Part shown: piece by piece, positions 10,845 to 22,138 of the stretch | Layout of the letters: every line of letters starts with the position of its first letter | Position numbering within the stretch: position 1 is the first letter of the stretch | Assembly (NCBI GenBank): GCA_001414485.1 | Contig: LLEY01000104.1 | Span: forward strand, 1 to 64,000 | Source: Calycina herbarum | Taxonomy: Eukaryota > Ascomycota > Leotiomycetes > Helotiales > Pezizellaceae | Length of the DNA stretch: 64,000 bases | Direction of reading: 5' to 3' | Position numbers and translations under genes: made by a program | Notes under the pieces: model-generated | What the model saw: the letters and a program-made list of their open reading frames with translations, nothing else | What the model was told of the DNA's origin: nothing | The model's database searches: none

Positions 10845-12389
10845 TAAAGTAATCTGGAACTCTTCTGTTTGAGATTTTTCCCCGAGTCCGTATCGACCAG
10901 AACAAAGACTACGACTTAGTCAGTGATGAGAATTCAACATATTCGAGGGGGTACACTAACCTCCAATTCAAATTTCCTGTGCAAGCGTATATGCGCCCTT
11001 CTATGAATTTCTCTAGCATTTGAAGCAACACTTTATCATCTAGGTGTTGTGCAAGAAGACTTTTCGCAACTTCGTCGAAGGGAGTAACTGAGGAAGACAG
11101 TATTTCGAAGGCGGCATCGATGGCCGCTTGTGGAGAGCCATGTCGCTCGGTCAGAAGCTGAATAAGAGTATCAACTTGGTCTTGCGCCTAGTAAAATTTA
11201 GGATTAGTTAAAAGCTATGGGAAGGATATATATATCGACTAACAATTTCCTTCTTGATGGAGAGAATGTCATTGGATCTGCGACAAAGCATATTAGCAGA
11301 TTTCGAAAAGTACATGATGCTAGGCAACCATACGTCGAGATGATGATGTTGGTCTCATCCCCGAGCGACCGCATGCTCTCCCCCCGCATAACATGTTAAG
11401 GTATTTCTTTGCCGTAGCAATACCTAGAGCTGATGAGCAATTAATTGCGCCTAAATGGGCTGTTTGAAACATACTCGGTGATAGCGATACATACACCTAC
11501 AGCACTGGATCCCATTCTCCTTTTCTGGTACTCTTCTACGGAGGGAAGTGTCTCCGATATCTGGCATCGTTGTTCCACATCTGTCATATTCACAAAAAAT
11601 ACTAGCTCATTCAAGAAAGACTCTACTTGACCTTTCATTGCGAGTTAGCCAAAATACCCAGAACGTGCTGTTCCCCATTCTTACCGGCGTTGGAAGCACT
11701 ATAAACCGGGGTTCATATTTCTTCAAACATCGCAATAATAACATTTGCAGCGAGCAGGGAAGTCTTTGTTTCTCCAACAGGCTCCAAAACATTGCGGATA
11801 TAGTCCAAAATTTCTGCTCGGAGCTCTGTCGCTCTATCTAGGTCGGAACAGAGCGTAGAGAACTCACAAGAATCGGTTTCTATTAAGAGAATTAGTAATT
11901 GCTCATCCTTGTCCTAAATAGGTTCGGAAGGGGGTTATCAACCATCGTCCCAGGCAAACAACTAATTTCTAGTAAGTAATGTTTCACATATTGACATTTA
12001 TAGCTTGCTAGACATACCCAGATTAATAAGTAAGTTACAATACGGAGAGTTACGTATAGCCATCAAGAGGCACCAGAGAGTGCGGCTTTTATAGCTTTCA
12101 TCTTACGAAGTCTTTTTCCCATCAGGAAAAAGCCTAGAGGAATGTATTACTTTCATACTTCCACATTGAAAATAAATTAAAATACATACGATTTGAGCTT
12201 TCGCTCGACATCTTCATTCAGGCGATCAACTTCGGAATTCACACCTTGAGGCCAGCTGCGAAAGAGCCTTTGAAGATTGGGAACAGTAACAGTGGCGCCT
12301 TTAAGAGATGTGAGTAGTCTTTGGCGGGCAGACTGTGGAGTGGGAGACTGAAATGGGCATCGAAGTATTATGGAAAGCATAAACCCCAT
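10845..12389 (-). pseudogene. Decayed class I terpene synthase (sesquiterpene-cyclase type)
   Basis: Class I terpene cyclase blocks follow in order: an N-terminal VPNLQRLFRSWPQGVN; LFAWDDETD, in which the aspartate-rich DDxxD metal site is assembled across a 63-nt intron (11942-11880); LCSDLDRATELR; an LPSVEEYQKRRMGSSAVGVCIAITEY block cited here only in part as LPSVEEY and RMGSSAVGVCIAITEY; SLGDETNIIIST; and the second metal site NDILSIKKE (NSE triad) across a 56-nt intron (11333-11278). The C-terminal EGRIYACTGNLNW is near 10980. Both metal sites are intact, yet the gene is dead: TGA at 12063-12065 replaces an expected Trp, another TGA lies at 11713-11715, and an A5 run at 12113-12117 carries one extra base. 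The 3' end and one intron near 11400-11440 are uncertain. An intact relative would cyclise a prenyl diphosphate, most likely farnesyl diphosphate. Confidence 0.88.
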
Positions 12390-13326
12390 CGTGCGTTTTT
12401 GTTATGGTGGTGTTGACGAATGACAAGATTGGACTTATGCGGGGGGTCCATATAGCCTGCCAATCTTTGGCATTCAAGCAGACTATCAAAACAGCCTCAC
12501 GATTAGATCAACCTCAGTAATTTCCCGGTAAGCTCCTCCAGAGGCGCTGTCGTTGCCTAGGTAGTCTCAAGATGGGATGATATCGCTCTCCATTGTTCTT
12601 TGTGTTTTGTGGTTGAATGCCTTGGTTTGCATGGACGAAGATATCTATCGATGGTGGGACAGGTTGAGGATAAGCAAGCTTTGTATTGAGAAGAAGACTT
12701 GGGCGGTTTTGTTGGTTATGTGTTTTGTTTTCCAGATTGGAGTCTCGCTTATCTTTCCGTTGTATCTTCTTGGGGTGATGCATCCTCATCCGATGCATCC
12801 GCTTCACTTATTGCTGGATGTTTAGTTTCTTTAGAGGTATCTTGTCTTTTCTATATAGGTGAGAGGCATACTAAAACACTCCATTTCCTGGGAAGAGGGT
12901 GCAAATCTCAAAGTATGATTTCTATAAGCAAGTAACAATAAACAACAAAAAACAGCACTTTGCTCTTGCAAGTAATAACTATACGCTAACTTCAGCCATA
13001 AGCTAGACTCTGAGCATAACAGGCTGCCACTTTTTGTTTCTCTAGTTCCCAAACAATAACGAAACAGTGGTGAATGTACTCACCCAATGAGGCAAGATCA
13101 CTTCACAGCTCAAAGAGTCAAAAGTGAATTTGAGCCTGCAGCAACAACAGCTTGAACACTTTCCTGGTTCACCAGAACAAGGGCAGATTGTTATGAGAAT
13201 ACCAGGCTGACCCATCAACCTAAGGGGATATAAATATTTTCAAGCTCCCCCAATTTCTCATTCTCATCTCTACCTAAACACAACACCATCGACAGTCATC
13301 AAGTTTTCCCACAACATCTTGACACA
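12390..13326. other. Intergenic, no gene supported
   Basis: This separates the terpene synthase relic from the small membrane protein gene. Open frames of about 80-97 codons exist on both strands around 12514-12935. They overlap each other and have no family motif or convincing start context. A weak ATCCTCATCCGATGCATCCGC imperfect triplet tract is at about 12781-12801. Confidence 0.4.
13229..13236 (+). promoter_or_regulatory. TATA box of the small membrane-protein gene
   Basis: TATAAATA lies 91 bp upstream of the ATG at 13327, at the usual fungal distance. A pyrimidine-rich, CAAC-containing leader follows. This is a consensus match only. Confidence 0.55.
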
Positions 13327-13731
13327 ATGCATTCCCAAATTACCTATCTAGTTGTCCTCGTCCCATTCTTGGGAGCACGTATCCAAGGCTTTCCCATCAA
13401 CTTTACCTCTTCAGAAGTACCATCTGCCACGCCATCGCCTCTCGATGCCACCCATATCTCATCAGGTGGTCTCGCATCCCTTCCAACGGCTCTAGCCACC
13501 GCGATCAACGAGCCAACAGCGATTCTCGTGATCCCCACTCAAGTTGAGAAAAAGAAGGAAGACAATGACAGCGAGGAAACCCCAGATTCTCGACCGACAG
13601 TCGCACCTGATGGAAGACGCATCATTTACCTCGAGACTTGGCAAAAGGTCCTTATCGCCATCGCTATCTCCGTTGGACTTTTCATAATCGCCTGCGCTTT
13701 GTCATGGAGAGGTGCCTTCTGCACTCTTTGA
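13327..13731 (+). CDS. Small secretory-pathway protein with C-terminal membrane anchor
   Basis: A single exon of 134 aa. Residues 1-21 form a signal peptide (hydrophobic LVVLVPFLGA, then IQG). A Ser/Thr/Pro/Ala-rich stretch (about 25-65) could be O-glycosylated. An acidic/basic stretch with KKKEDNDSEE follows. A single transmembrane helix (about 107-126, LIAIAISVGLFIIACAL) ends in a short tail with one Cys. The layout is that of a type I surface protein with a tiny cytoplasmic end. I do not recognise the family. A TATA box upstream and a Leu/Ile-rich anchor support a real gene. Function unknown. Confidence 0.7.
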   Translation: MHSQITYLVVLVPFLGARIQGFPINFTSSEVPSATPSPLDATHISSGGLASLPTALATAINEPTAILVIPTQVEKKKEDNDSEETPDSRPTVAPDGRRIIYLETWQKVLIAIAISVGLFIIACALSWRGAFCTL

Positions 13732-14058
13732 GACTGCGAAAACTGGTGATGGATTGCTGCTAGGTTTATACTGACCTGAGAGTGGCGAAATTCTTTGTGC
13801 ACTTCAACACCTCCTTTGTGTAGCCAAGCGGCTTTGTCTTTTCGAGATCGTCGCTTGGTACTCAATAAAATCAATTACAAAACATTATTAAGCTTTTCAT
13901 TGTGACCTAAATCTGTGATGCTTCAATTTAATACTGACATAAACATTATTTGATAAGCGAACCCCCTCAACCCCATTTAATTTAACATCAACAAACAATA
14001 GAACTGCCACCTGGGCCTCAGCCTTTCCCCTCAACCGCCTCCCCAAACTGTAGAAATA

Positions 14059-16063
14059 TCAAGATACTTTCCCACCTGTCAACTTCAAAAGCTGTTCCGC
14101 AGATCCAAACGCAGCATGCCCCGTCCTCCTATCGACCTCAATATCGTGTTTCAATTCTCCAAACATAAGCTTATGCTGTTTCAGCGCCTCCGCGTCGGCA
14201 CTGCTGAGAGAAGTGCCCCTGGCAATCTCATCCAGCATCGGATTTCTGGTCGTTACCAAGATCTGACTGAATATTCCACCAGTGCGCATTCCAGTTCTTC
14301 TGAGAACCCAAACTCCGATGACGAAGGCTACGAGAGAAAGAAGCAGAGCCGCGGAATAGGGTATCAAAAGTAACTTTGGATTGTAGTAATAGGCGAGTAT
14401 GTCTTCGGAGGCATAGCAATGCGTAGTTGAGTTGTAGGGACTGATAGCAAGCGTTGAAAGAGTAAGATTGGTGAGTAGCTCAGGAACCGCAACAAGTAGA
14501 TCTCGGTTTGTAAACCAGAGGGATGATTTCGATCCATAATTCGCGTCGTCTGTGTCACTGGCGAGTGTTGTCTTCATTATGTTTGTTGAAGGGAGAGCAT
14601 ATTGTGTTGTAGGTGATTTTTGCCAGCTTCCCGCGAGATAATCGTCGAAAATCTCTCGAACTAGCATTGCAGAATTGATGCGCCACATCATGTCACTGCC
14701 GCCACCTGCAAAGGCTTTTGTGGAGTTCCGATTGAGGTAGGTATTGATGCCGCCGATGCTGGTCTCTGTGGTGTTCAGATTCAGGAGTGGTCCGTTCTTG
14801 AAAAGTTTCGTCGTAAATCTGGAGACACCATTTGTGTAGTTGACGGTAACGTCATATGTCGCATTGTAGGCGAGACAGCGCATTGTGTGATATGGTTGCA
14901 TCCAGTTGTTTGGGGCTTGTTCCTTCGTAGTGTTTCGATATGTCATTACGAAGGACATTGATGTATTTACGTTGTAGTAGTCGGAAGTTGCATTGTAGAA
15001 CAGCCAACTAGTCTCATTGACAATGTATGCCGGATTGGAAACGGTTTGACAGTCCAAGCCTGGACCATAGAAGGAGTGTTGGAACGAGCAATTGGATCCG
15101 CATGGAGAGTCGGATCCCAAGATTGTGCCTTGTGCGAGAACCTGGCCTGCAAGTTTCGAGATACCATCATTTGGTCCTGCTAGCGAGGTTGAATGTGGTA
15201 CCCCATTGTAGAAACTTATATTCGAAGACGATGCGGCGAAAGTGGGTGCTGCGCAGGTGCTACTGTTGCGAAGTACCAGCGAGCCAACTGTCAGACTGCC
15301 TGGAGCTAATATAGCGGAAATGGGGATGATCCAAGCAGCTGCAGCGAGAGCAGTGGCAAGTGGAGCGTTGATGAGTGCACTTGGTCCAAAGCTGAGAGGG
15401 TTGCTCGTCAGTGTAAAGAGCTTATCGAGAAGGGATATTTTCATGGCTCTTTTGCGGAAGCTGAACCAAAGTACTTCTTGCAGTGCTGTCAAGATTGAAA
15501 GTGTGAAAGAAGACTTCACAAAAAAAGCGGCGCCAATACCAAGATTGTGACTCCAGGTCTGGGAGAAAATGGCTTGTGGCTTTTTATGGAGATATTGATA
15601 TCCGAAATGATGTCCCAACCCCACCACGGTGCCTGCAAAAATCAACACCAGCATAAAGACGATCGGTCTCCACCAACTGCAGATGATCACAAAGTTAGTC
15701 TTGTCCTTTCTAGAAGTATTTTTGAGGAAAATGAGGAGAAAACTGTGTATCAATTCTCACGAAACAACGTAAAAGAGAGAAAAAGAACTTGGAGAACACC
15801 TACTACTGGCTCCTCATGGTCTGAAATCCATGGGAATCTACTGGGAAAGTCGGATATCTTTGTTGTTTAAAGGGCTTCTCCGATTGCGATGGCGATTTCA
15901 TATCGTCCGACAAAAAATGTACTTGGCCATCGCCGCCCTCGAAGTTCTTCGAAGAGTTATTTGGTTTTGGCGTGACACTGTCGAGTAAGACATATTGAGG
16001 GTCGCTTGTTTTTTGGTTCGATGGTGGAGGTGTTTTGCGGCGGATCTGATCTTGGCTTGCCAT
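14059..16063 (-). CDS. Multi-pass membrane protein with large N-glycosylated ectodomain
   Basis: Exons 16063-15807 and 15676-14059 join over a 130-nt intron (GTAGTA...TGCAG), giving 624 aa. A hydrophilic N-terminal tail of about 85 residues (MASQDQ start) precedes HWWRPIVFM and the first membrane helix. Two more hydrophobic segments follow (AAFFVKSSFTLSILTAL and ATALAAAAWIIPISAI). Then comes a loop of about 300 residues with many N-x-S/T sequons (NSS, NIS, NCS, NET, NAT, NTS, NTT) and paired cysteines. A last helix (LLLIPYSAALLLSLVAFVIG) leads to a cytosolic tail. The layout matches fungal-specific membrane proteins of unknown function, and I cannot assign a domain name safely. An upstream in-frame Met at 16171 is possible, but the start chosen gives the more typical tail. 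Confidence 0.8.
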
Positions 16064-17537
16064 TTCGAACAGCGAGATTTCGAGAGAAATCTTGGAAGGG
16101 TATCGCTTTCTTATGAAGAGAGCACACATTGGCATTTTATCTCCTACATCACATTGCTCAAGTACTAGCAAGGATCGCGAGACCCAAAAACCCCTCCGCC
16201 GCCAATTTCATTCGTTCCAGGCGCAACAATTATTAGTGGGCCTTTGAAGTGGCATGGCTCGCTCGTTACGCTGTGTCCAATGAGCCGCCGCTTACATGGA
16301 TTTAACTCAGGCTGAAAAGGGTATTTGCGAATAACCTCATGATTCAATTCAAGCTTCTGAAGTGCGCTACGCACGCATGATTAATTTTCATGATTATACA
16401 GTACTGCTATGGGAGTGATATTTCGTACCATAATTTTTATTGTTGCGAATAGCCTTGAAAGGAGGGGTGATTCGAGAAGCCTTCCTTTGACCCTGTCCAT
16501 TGGGTTGGTGCTCAAATACGCTAATGGTGCTATTTAAAGCACATCACATCCTACCGACAAACTTCACGAATTTTATTACTGGTTTCAACGCAATGGCATG
16601 CTGCGCCGCAATGTCCCAACTAGGCAGTAAGTTTGTGCGGCGAGCATCTTCAATCTGCTCACACCTAGAGATACGGTAGCCGAGTCGAACTCTATTTCTT
16701 CCGTGTTAGGTAAGCTTTATTGAATTTTAATTTTGTTTTGTTTACAAGTAAAGGGGTTAAGCGAACTCATGTGACATAAAGCTACTTTTATTACCCACGT
16801 AGGCTCCATCAAATAGCTCGTATGTTCATGACCCCCCCCAGCATATAGTGGAAATCTTTCTAGACCTAGCTACTCAAACCAGTAGATCTTAAATGCTACC
16901 ATCGTCTACAAGGATCGACCTCGATTTTGATCCTCTTAGCCAGAGTTGCGTCACGTCGCTTCATTTTCCTTTCTGTTCCATGGGGACTGTAAGAGTCAAG
17001 GAAATCTACACATTATCCTTTAGTCTCCTTTGAAAAAATGTCTGAATGTAGCGGAAAAGAAGCCGAGACCTCTCACTTGGAAACGGATCACCAAATGACT
17101 TCTTAGTGGAAACAGGTGGTGAGAGGGAGATATTAGTATTATTTTGAAGAGAAAGATTTCGTACACCTATTTCCTTTCAGCTATGCGACATGGTCTAGGA
17201 TATTAGTTGGGTTCCCAATTCTTTTAAAGCGTCGTGCTCTCAAGAGAGGCAGGTGTACATAGCGCAGTGCCTGGATCTCTTACATTGAGTTAAGCTTTTT
17301 GAATAGAGAGGAATCTACTTTTAACTTTTTGTCCTTTTCACTTGCTAGATTTCTGATGATGCTGTGAGACGAGGTGAGGTGAGGTATTGTAAGATGGGGT
17401 GGGAGAAGTATTATGTGAAACAGCTCAACGAACTCCCTCCAAGTTCGGCAACACTTGGCTGAATAAAAGGTTACCAACGAGAACAAATACACTACTAGGC
17501 ATCTTCAATATCTGATAATTCACGGGTACTCTCAAAA
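16064..17537. other. Intergenic, no gene seen
   Basis: This runs from the promoter side of the membrane-protein gene to the 3' side of the SDR gene. It holds only short open frames. A C8 run lies at about 16831-16840 (tgacccccccc) and a gaggtgaggtgaggt direct repeat at about 17372-17387. No RNA gene or transposon signature was recognised. Confidence 0.4.
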
Positions 17538-18712
17538 TCAAAGGCTCTGGGATGTCCCAGGCTGAATAGTTTCCAATTGACCAACCAATTGATCCCAGAT
17601 TCTTCTTTGCAAAGCCAACCCGTCTGCTCCTTGGACGAGGGGACCTGGTCTTGACCACTGCATTAGTATCTCAGTCCAAAAGATAAACGAGATAATGTAC
17701 GTACTCTGAAATGACACCATCAGCCATGTAAGCCCCACTGCTTTCTTCACCAGCGGCGACAGCTGCCACAATAGTTCGACTCCCGACTTCCGTACTGCGT
17801 GCAAGAAGTACATTCATCATTTTTCTCATTATTGTTTCGAACCCAGTGGATTCGCGGTCAAAGTCCGACTTGCAAGCCCCCGGAGTCAAACAGTTAATGA
17901 TTACAGTAGGATTTTTGTTGTTTGGAATGCAGCGGTAAGCGAGTTCTCGTACACCAAAGACTTGAATGAGCTTTGATACGGCATATCTGATGCAAAATAT
18001 TAGTATAAAAAAGTTTTTGGCCAAATCAGTTGCATGTTACTTACCTTTCCATGCTCAATTCCGAATTTTGGTCGTTTAGAGCCGCAAAAATATCTTTGCT
18101 GTTGCGCTCTGGAAATTTGGCGATGAAGTGCGTGTCGGATGTTACAATAGATAGTCTTGGGAGAGTGTTAAATTCCAACGATGTTTGTTTGAGTTTTGGC
18201 AATAGCCCAAACGCCAGAAGAAAGGTACCAATGACGTTGGTGGTGATTATAGACTCATAGCCTGCCACAATCTTGAAGTACTTTGTCATGATACCTGCAT
18301 TCTCAACAACGGCATCCAGCCGACGAAGATCTTCTGCTCGGGCACAGAAAGCTTTGATGGACTCGTAAGACTGCATGTCAAGATCCCATACCTCAATGCT
18401 CTCGTCTGCTTTGCCTGTACTTTCAAGAATGGATTTCTTTGCGGAATGGCCTTTTTCTCGATTCCGGACGGCGAGAATAATGAGCGCTGCATTTAAGTGA
18501 GAGAAATGGCGAGCTGCTTCAAGTCCAAGACCTGTGTTTGATCCGGTGACTATGATTGTTTGGCCAGAAAAATCTTTGGTAGGCGATGGAGGTGTAACAA
18601 ACAATTGTGAGTATAGCAATGAAGCAAACCAGCTCAAGTTGAACCCCATCTTTAGTGGAATTGGTAGGTAGAGGATCTCAAACACTCTGCAAATCAGAGA
18701 AGAATAATCCAA
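17538..18712 (-). CDS. Short-chain dehydrogenase/reductase (SDR)
   Basis: Three exons (18712-18045, 17986-17701, 17657-17538) give 357 aa. The Rossmann cofactor motif TGSNTGLG is at about 56-63, NAG at the expected strand-4 position, and the catalytic Y-x3-K is YAVSK (224-228), created exactly by splicing of intron 1. The sequence preceding the Rossmann fold (LLYSQLFVTPPSPT) and a TPGACKSDF block are typical of a fungal SDR group annotated as retinol-dehydrogenase-like. It should reduce or oxidise a carbonyl/alcohol using NAD(P)(H), with unknown substrate. Intron 2 is only 43 nt with my chosen donor (GTACAT). The alternative donor 4 nt upstream (GTACGT) would shift frame and lose the family-like ending RRIWDQLVGQLETIQPG. 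The start could instead be Met22. Confidence 0.88.
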
Positions 18713-18922
18713 AGGGTTGGATTCGAAAGAGAAGGATGCAAGAAGAAAAAGAAAACAATAGCCCTTCGGAGGTCCAGAAATAGTGGCTCATGTTGTGGCA
18801 AAAACACACCACTTACCATCTTCAGTTAAATTTCGTCCGCCCGGACCAGTTTCTCCGCCGGCCTTGCGATGCTCCAATACTATTGGCTGATACTATTGGA
18901 TGCTTTGTCACTGTGGGATAAG

Positions 18923-21260
18923 ATGTCTACCACAGGTTTGTCCGCTTCTTCGTCCATCTATCCATCCATTTCTTCGTCCGCCCATATAAAAATGTCATCG
19001 TCCATTTCTAGACCCATGAGAAAGGGAACCAGGAGCTGCCTCGAGTGTAAGATTTCTCCACACTGGAGATATTTACCACACAAATTTTTGTAGAAATACA
19101 TTGCTGATTTTGAGGCTACAGGTCGAAGGAGAAAGGCTCGCTGCATATATTCTTCCGACGAGTCTCGGACATGTCTTCGGTGCAAATCACGGGGTACTTC
19201 TTGCATCGAGCAGAGTGAGGCAGCACTTCGGGATGTTCCGTCGACGAATACAAGAGTGACTGTCTCAAAATTATCCTCGAGGGTTGAAGAACTAGAAGCA
19301 ATCATCAAGTCAACTAGTCGAAGTCAGCAGAATGTTTCTGTGGGTCCAGAAATAAATACTCGAGTCCACGAAGCTACGATAAATCCCATGCTGCAAGCAA
19401 GTCCCATACACGATTCTGTGCCTGCTAGTACAAGTGTTTCAAGCAATATAGAACCCATTCCATCTCTTTTTGATAACGCAATCGTAAGTCAAACATCTTT
19501 TTTGTCTTTGGTTTGATTAAATATTAACTAATGTCAGTGGTCTCGGGATCCTATAGGAAAAGAAGCTGAGGCAGGTGCGAAGGAAGTCGTCGGAGAAGAT
19601 TCGGCATCATCCCCGAAACGTTTTGATACCATAAAACAACTTCGGAATATCCTCCCAACACCCGAGTTGTTATCACTTATCTTGGACGCGGATGCCGCGA
19701 AATTCTGGTGGGACACATGGTAAGTTCACCATGAACATACCGGATTGATACTGACTAGATATTAGGAGAGCAATCGCACCTTGGGTCTTGGAAACCACGC
19801 CTGAGAAGTATACCAAGATGGTGGGGGGATTTGTGGTATATTCTCTAAGTTCAAACGACCCTTCACTCGTTGGAATGGGACTGCTATGTGTCGCCTTCTC
19901 GGTCCAACAACTCGACTCCAATCATCGGGATATTTTGCGACGTCTTCCAAGTTCGCAAGGAAAGCTCTTTCACACATTATTTAGCAATGTTGAAGTGTTA
20001 ATTCTCAACGACGCATATTATGCGAGTACAATGATGGGCCTTGGTGTAGGTGTTCTTGCGGCTAAGATACTCATGAGTTTGGGGCTTGTAAAAAAAGCTT
20101 GGTTGCTACTTCATCGGTCCATTTCATACGGCCAGCTACTTCGCCTCCAAATCCCACATCGTTTACAGAGCGAGTCCGAAATTACCATGGTTCGTCGCCA
20201 ACAAACCTGGACGTATTTGTGTGAATTGGATCTATACACAAGTTTGTTAATTGGCCTCCCATATGCAGCGAGTGGCAGTACAATCCAAAACGACGTCCGA
20301 ATCAAACGAGGAACGACCTCATGGTTTCAATCTCGATTGCTCAGACTATCTGCCCAAATCATTGATCGAAACCAAGCAGGACTCGAGTTGTCGACAACAC
20401 TGACACAAGATTTGCAAAGAGATGCTGCGCTTGCAGCATACGACATGGACCGAGAGTTTTGGGACGCGCCCAACGAACTCAGTCTTCAAAGGATCGATCG
20501 CTTACAGTACATGGAGAATGTCGCCTTGCAACTTTGGTATCACCAAATTCGCGTTTTCATCCACATGCCACTCATGATAAAATCCATTGAAGACCCATTG
20601 CTGGAAGACCACAAAATAGCTTGTCTCACTGGATCCAGAGAAGCCTTGAGGATATATCGTATCATGCGTTCGGATTCACTCGCGGCATTTAGCTTGGAGA
20701 AGCTAATCGATTATCAATCCTTCATCTATACAACATTGCTCATTCTTGGGCAATTTGACTTGTGTACCTCACCCTCTGATAGCGAATCGCCCCATCATGA
20801 TAGGGACTGGGAGTTGATTGAATCAACTCTAGACCTACTTCGGCAAGCCTCGACAACTTCGAATAATACAATAGCTGCGCAAGCAGTCGAGGGTTTAGAG
20901 GCTTTGGCATCTCTCGCCCGGGGCTCCATAGCCAGGGCATCTCAAACCCCTTCACTGCACGTAGAATGCAATATGAACGACTGCAAAGTCTCCGTGCCCT
21001 TCTCTGGGACGATAACAATTTTTCCAGGGAGCTTGACTAAGGGGTTAAAACCCTCGTCAGCACAGCCATCGTCGAATGAACAGCCTGTTTTCACCCTGTC
21101 GAATCAAAATATACCCAATAATGTATCAGAAAACAACCCTGAAGATGGAAGTAGAGAGAATGAAATTCCACATATTGATTTTAGCTGGGAGAGTATGATT
21201 GAGTTTAACACAGACGAGGATTGGTCCTGGTTGTCGGACGTGGGATTGTACACCATTTAA
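18923..21260 (+). CDS. Zn2Cys6 fungal transcription factor
   Basis: Four exons (18923-19046, 19122-19483, 19538-19719, 19766-21260) give 720 aa. The binuclear zinc cluster is created by splicing intron 1: Cys39 and Cys42 on exon 1 (SCLEC, the last Cys codon split), then RRRKAR-C49, C59, C62 and C69, giving spacing C2-C6-C9-C2-C6-C. A short coiled-coil-like segment (VSKLSSRVEELEAII) follows, as expected for dimerisation. The long C-terminal half is helical and resembles the fungal-specific middle homology region of these regulators. Acidic, Asn/Glu-rich residues near the end could activate transcription. It is divergent from the SDR gene across about 210 bp, so co-regulation is possible. Target genes unknown. 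An alternative start is at 18992. Confidence 0.9.
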
Positions 21261-22138
21261 AAGAATTTAGCGAGGAGGTATGGAGGTCGTTAGCAACAGT
21301 TGCGACAATAGCTCCCCCAAAATTTTAGCGATAATGGAAAAACTTGAAAGAAAGGGAAACATGATGTTCTATAAGTGAGAAACGTGGGCGACTGCACCAG
21401 TAGATAAAAGTAACACAAAAATAATTACAACCCCCTTTAACCGGATAGTATATAAACCTGAGATGCCTGGGCGATCGCACAGAATACAAGCGGAGGGTGA
21501 GTATAAGTGCATGTCTTCAGCTTGTCCGCTCTCGGAACCGACTGCGACACTATTGCAGAGGATTTCCTGAGGTATACGATATTTGATGGAGACGAGGTAC
21601 ATGGGAGAGAAAAGCATTGAGGTTATTCAGGTAAGATTGCCTGTGGTGTTTGTAAAAGGGGGGAGCTCGCTGGTCCTTCCCCGCTAAAACTAGACTAGTA
21701 CCCCGGCAGACCTTCTGTTCCTCGCCCACGCGGATATTTCTGCCAACGTCATTGGCTTCTCCTCAACTTTTTCTCGGCCAACTTGAATCTTTTCTGTCAG
21801 GTCACCAAGAAGAGTCATTGATCACAAGCATCAATCAAGATGCCATCATCTACCCTACTCAATTCCTAATTCCCTCAAGGTACAAGTATTTATACTCTCC
21901 TTTTATCCTCCTTTTCCTAGCACTCCTCCTCAATTGGCAGATATCTCGCAACCAAATTGACCTCATAATCATTGGGACTAGAAAAATCCGCACCCCACTA
22001 CTACCCCACCATCGAGAATAGATCCAGTCCATTGCATCTGCAGATTTCTCTAGAATTTCTCTTCCATAAATACCTCCCGCGAACCCCTTCGAAACCTCCT
22101 TCACACCGAAAACCCCTCGGGAAAAGAAACCCGCAATC
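21261..22138. other. Intergenic and probable long 5' leader
   Basis: No gene was recognised. The last 300 bp upstream of 22139 are strongly pyrimidine-rich (CT/CCT runs), typical of fungal core promoters and leaders. CCGCG and CCACGCGG elements near 21725-21735 may be regulatory, but this is only compositional. Confidence 0.4.

Noticed and set aside
10841..12389. An intact functional terpene synthase gene
   Set aside because: Both metal-binding motifs are present, but two in-frame TGA codons and a frameshift inside exons cannot be removed by any GT-AG intron that keeps the family blocks.
12514..12935. Overlapping open frames of 80-97 codons on both strands as small genes
   Set aside because: They overlap antisense, lack motifs, and have low-complexity residues (His/Met/Pro) from a repetitive tract.
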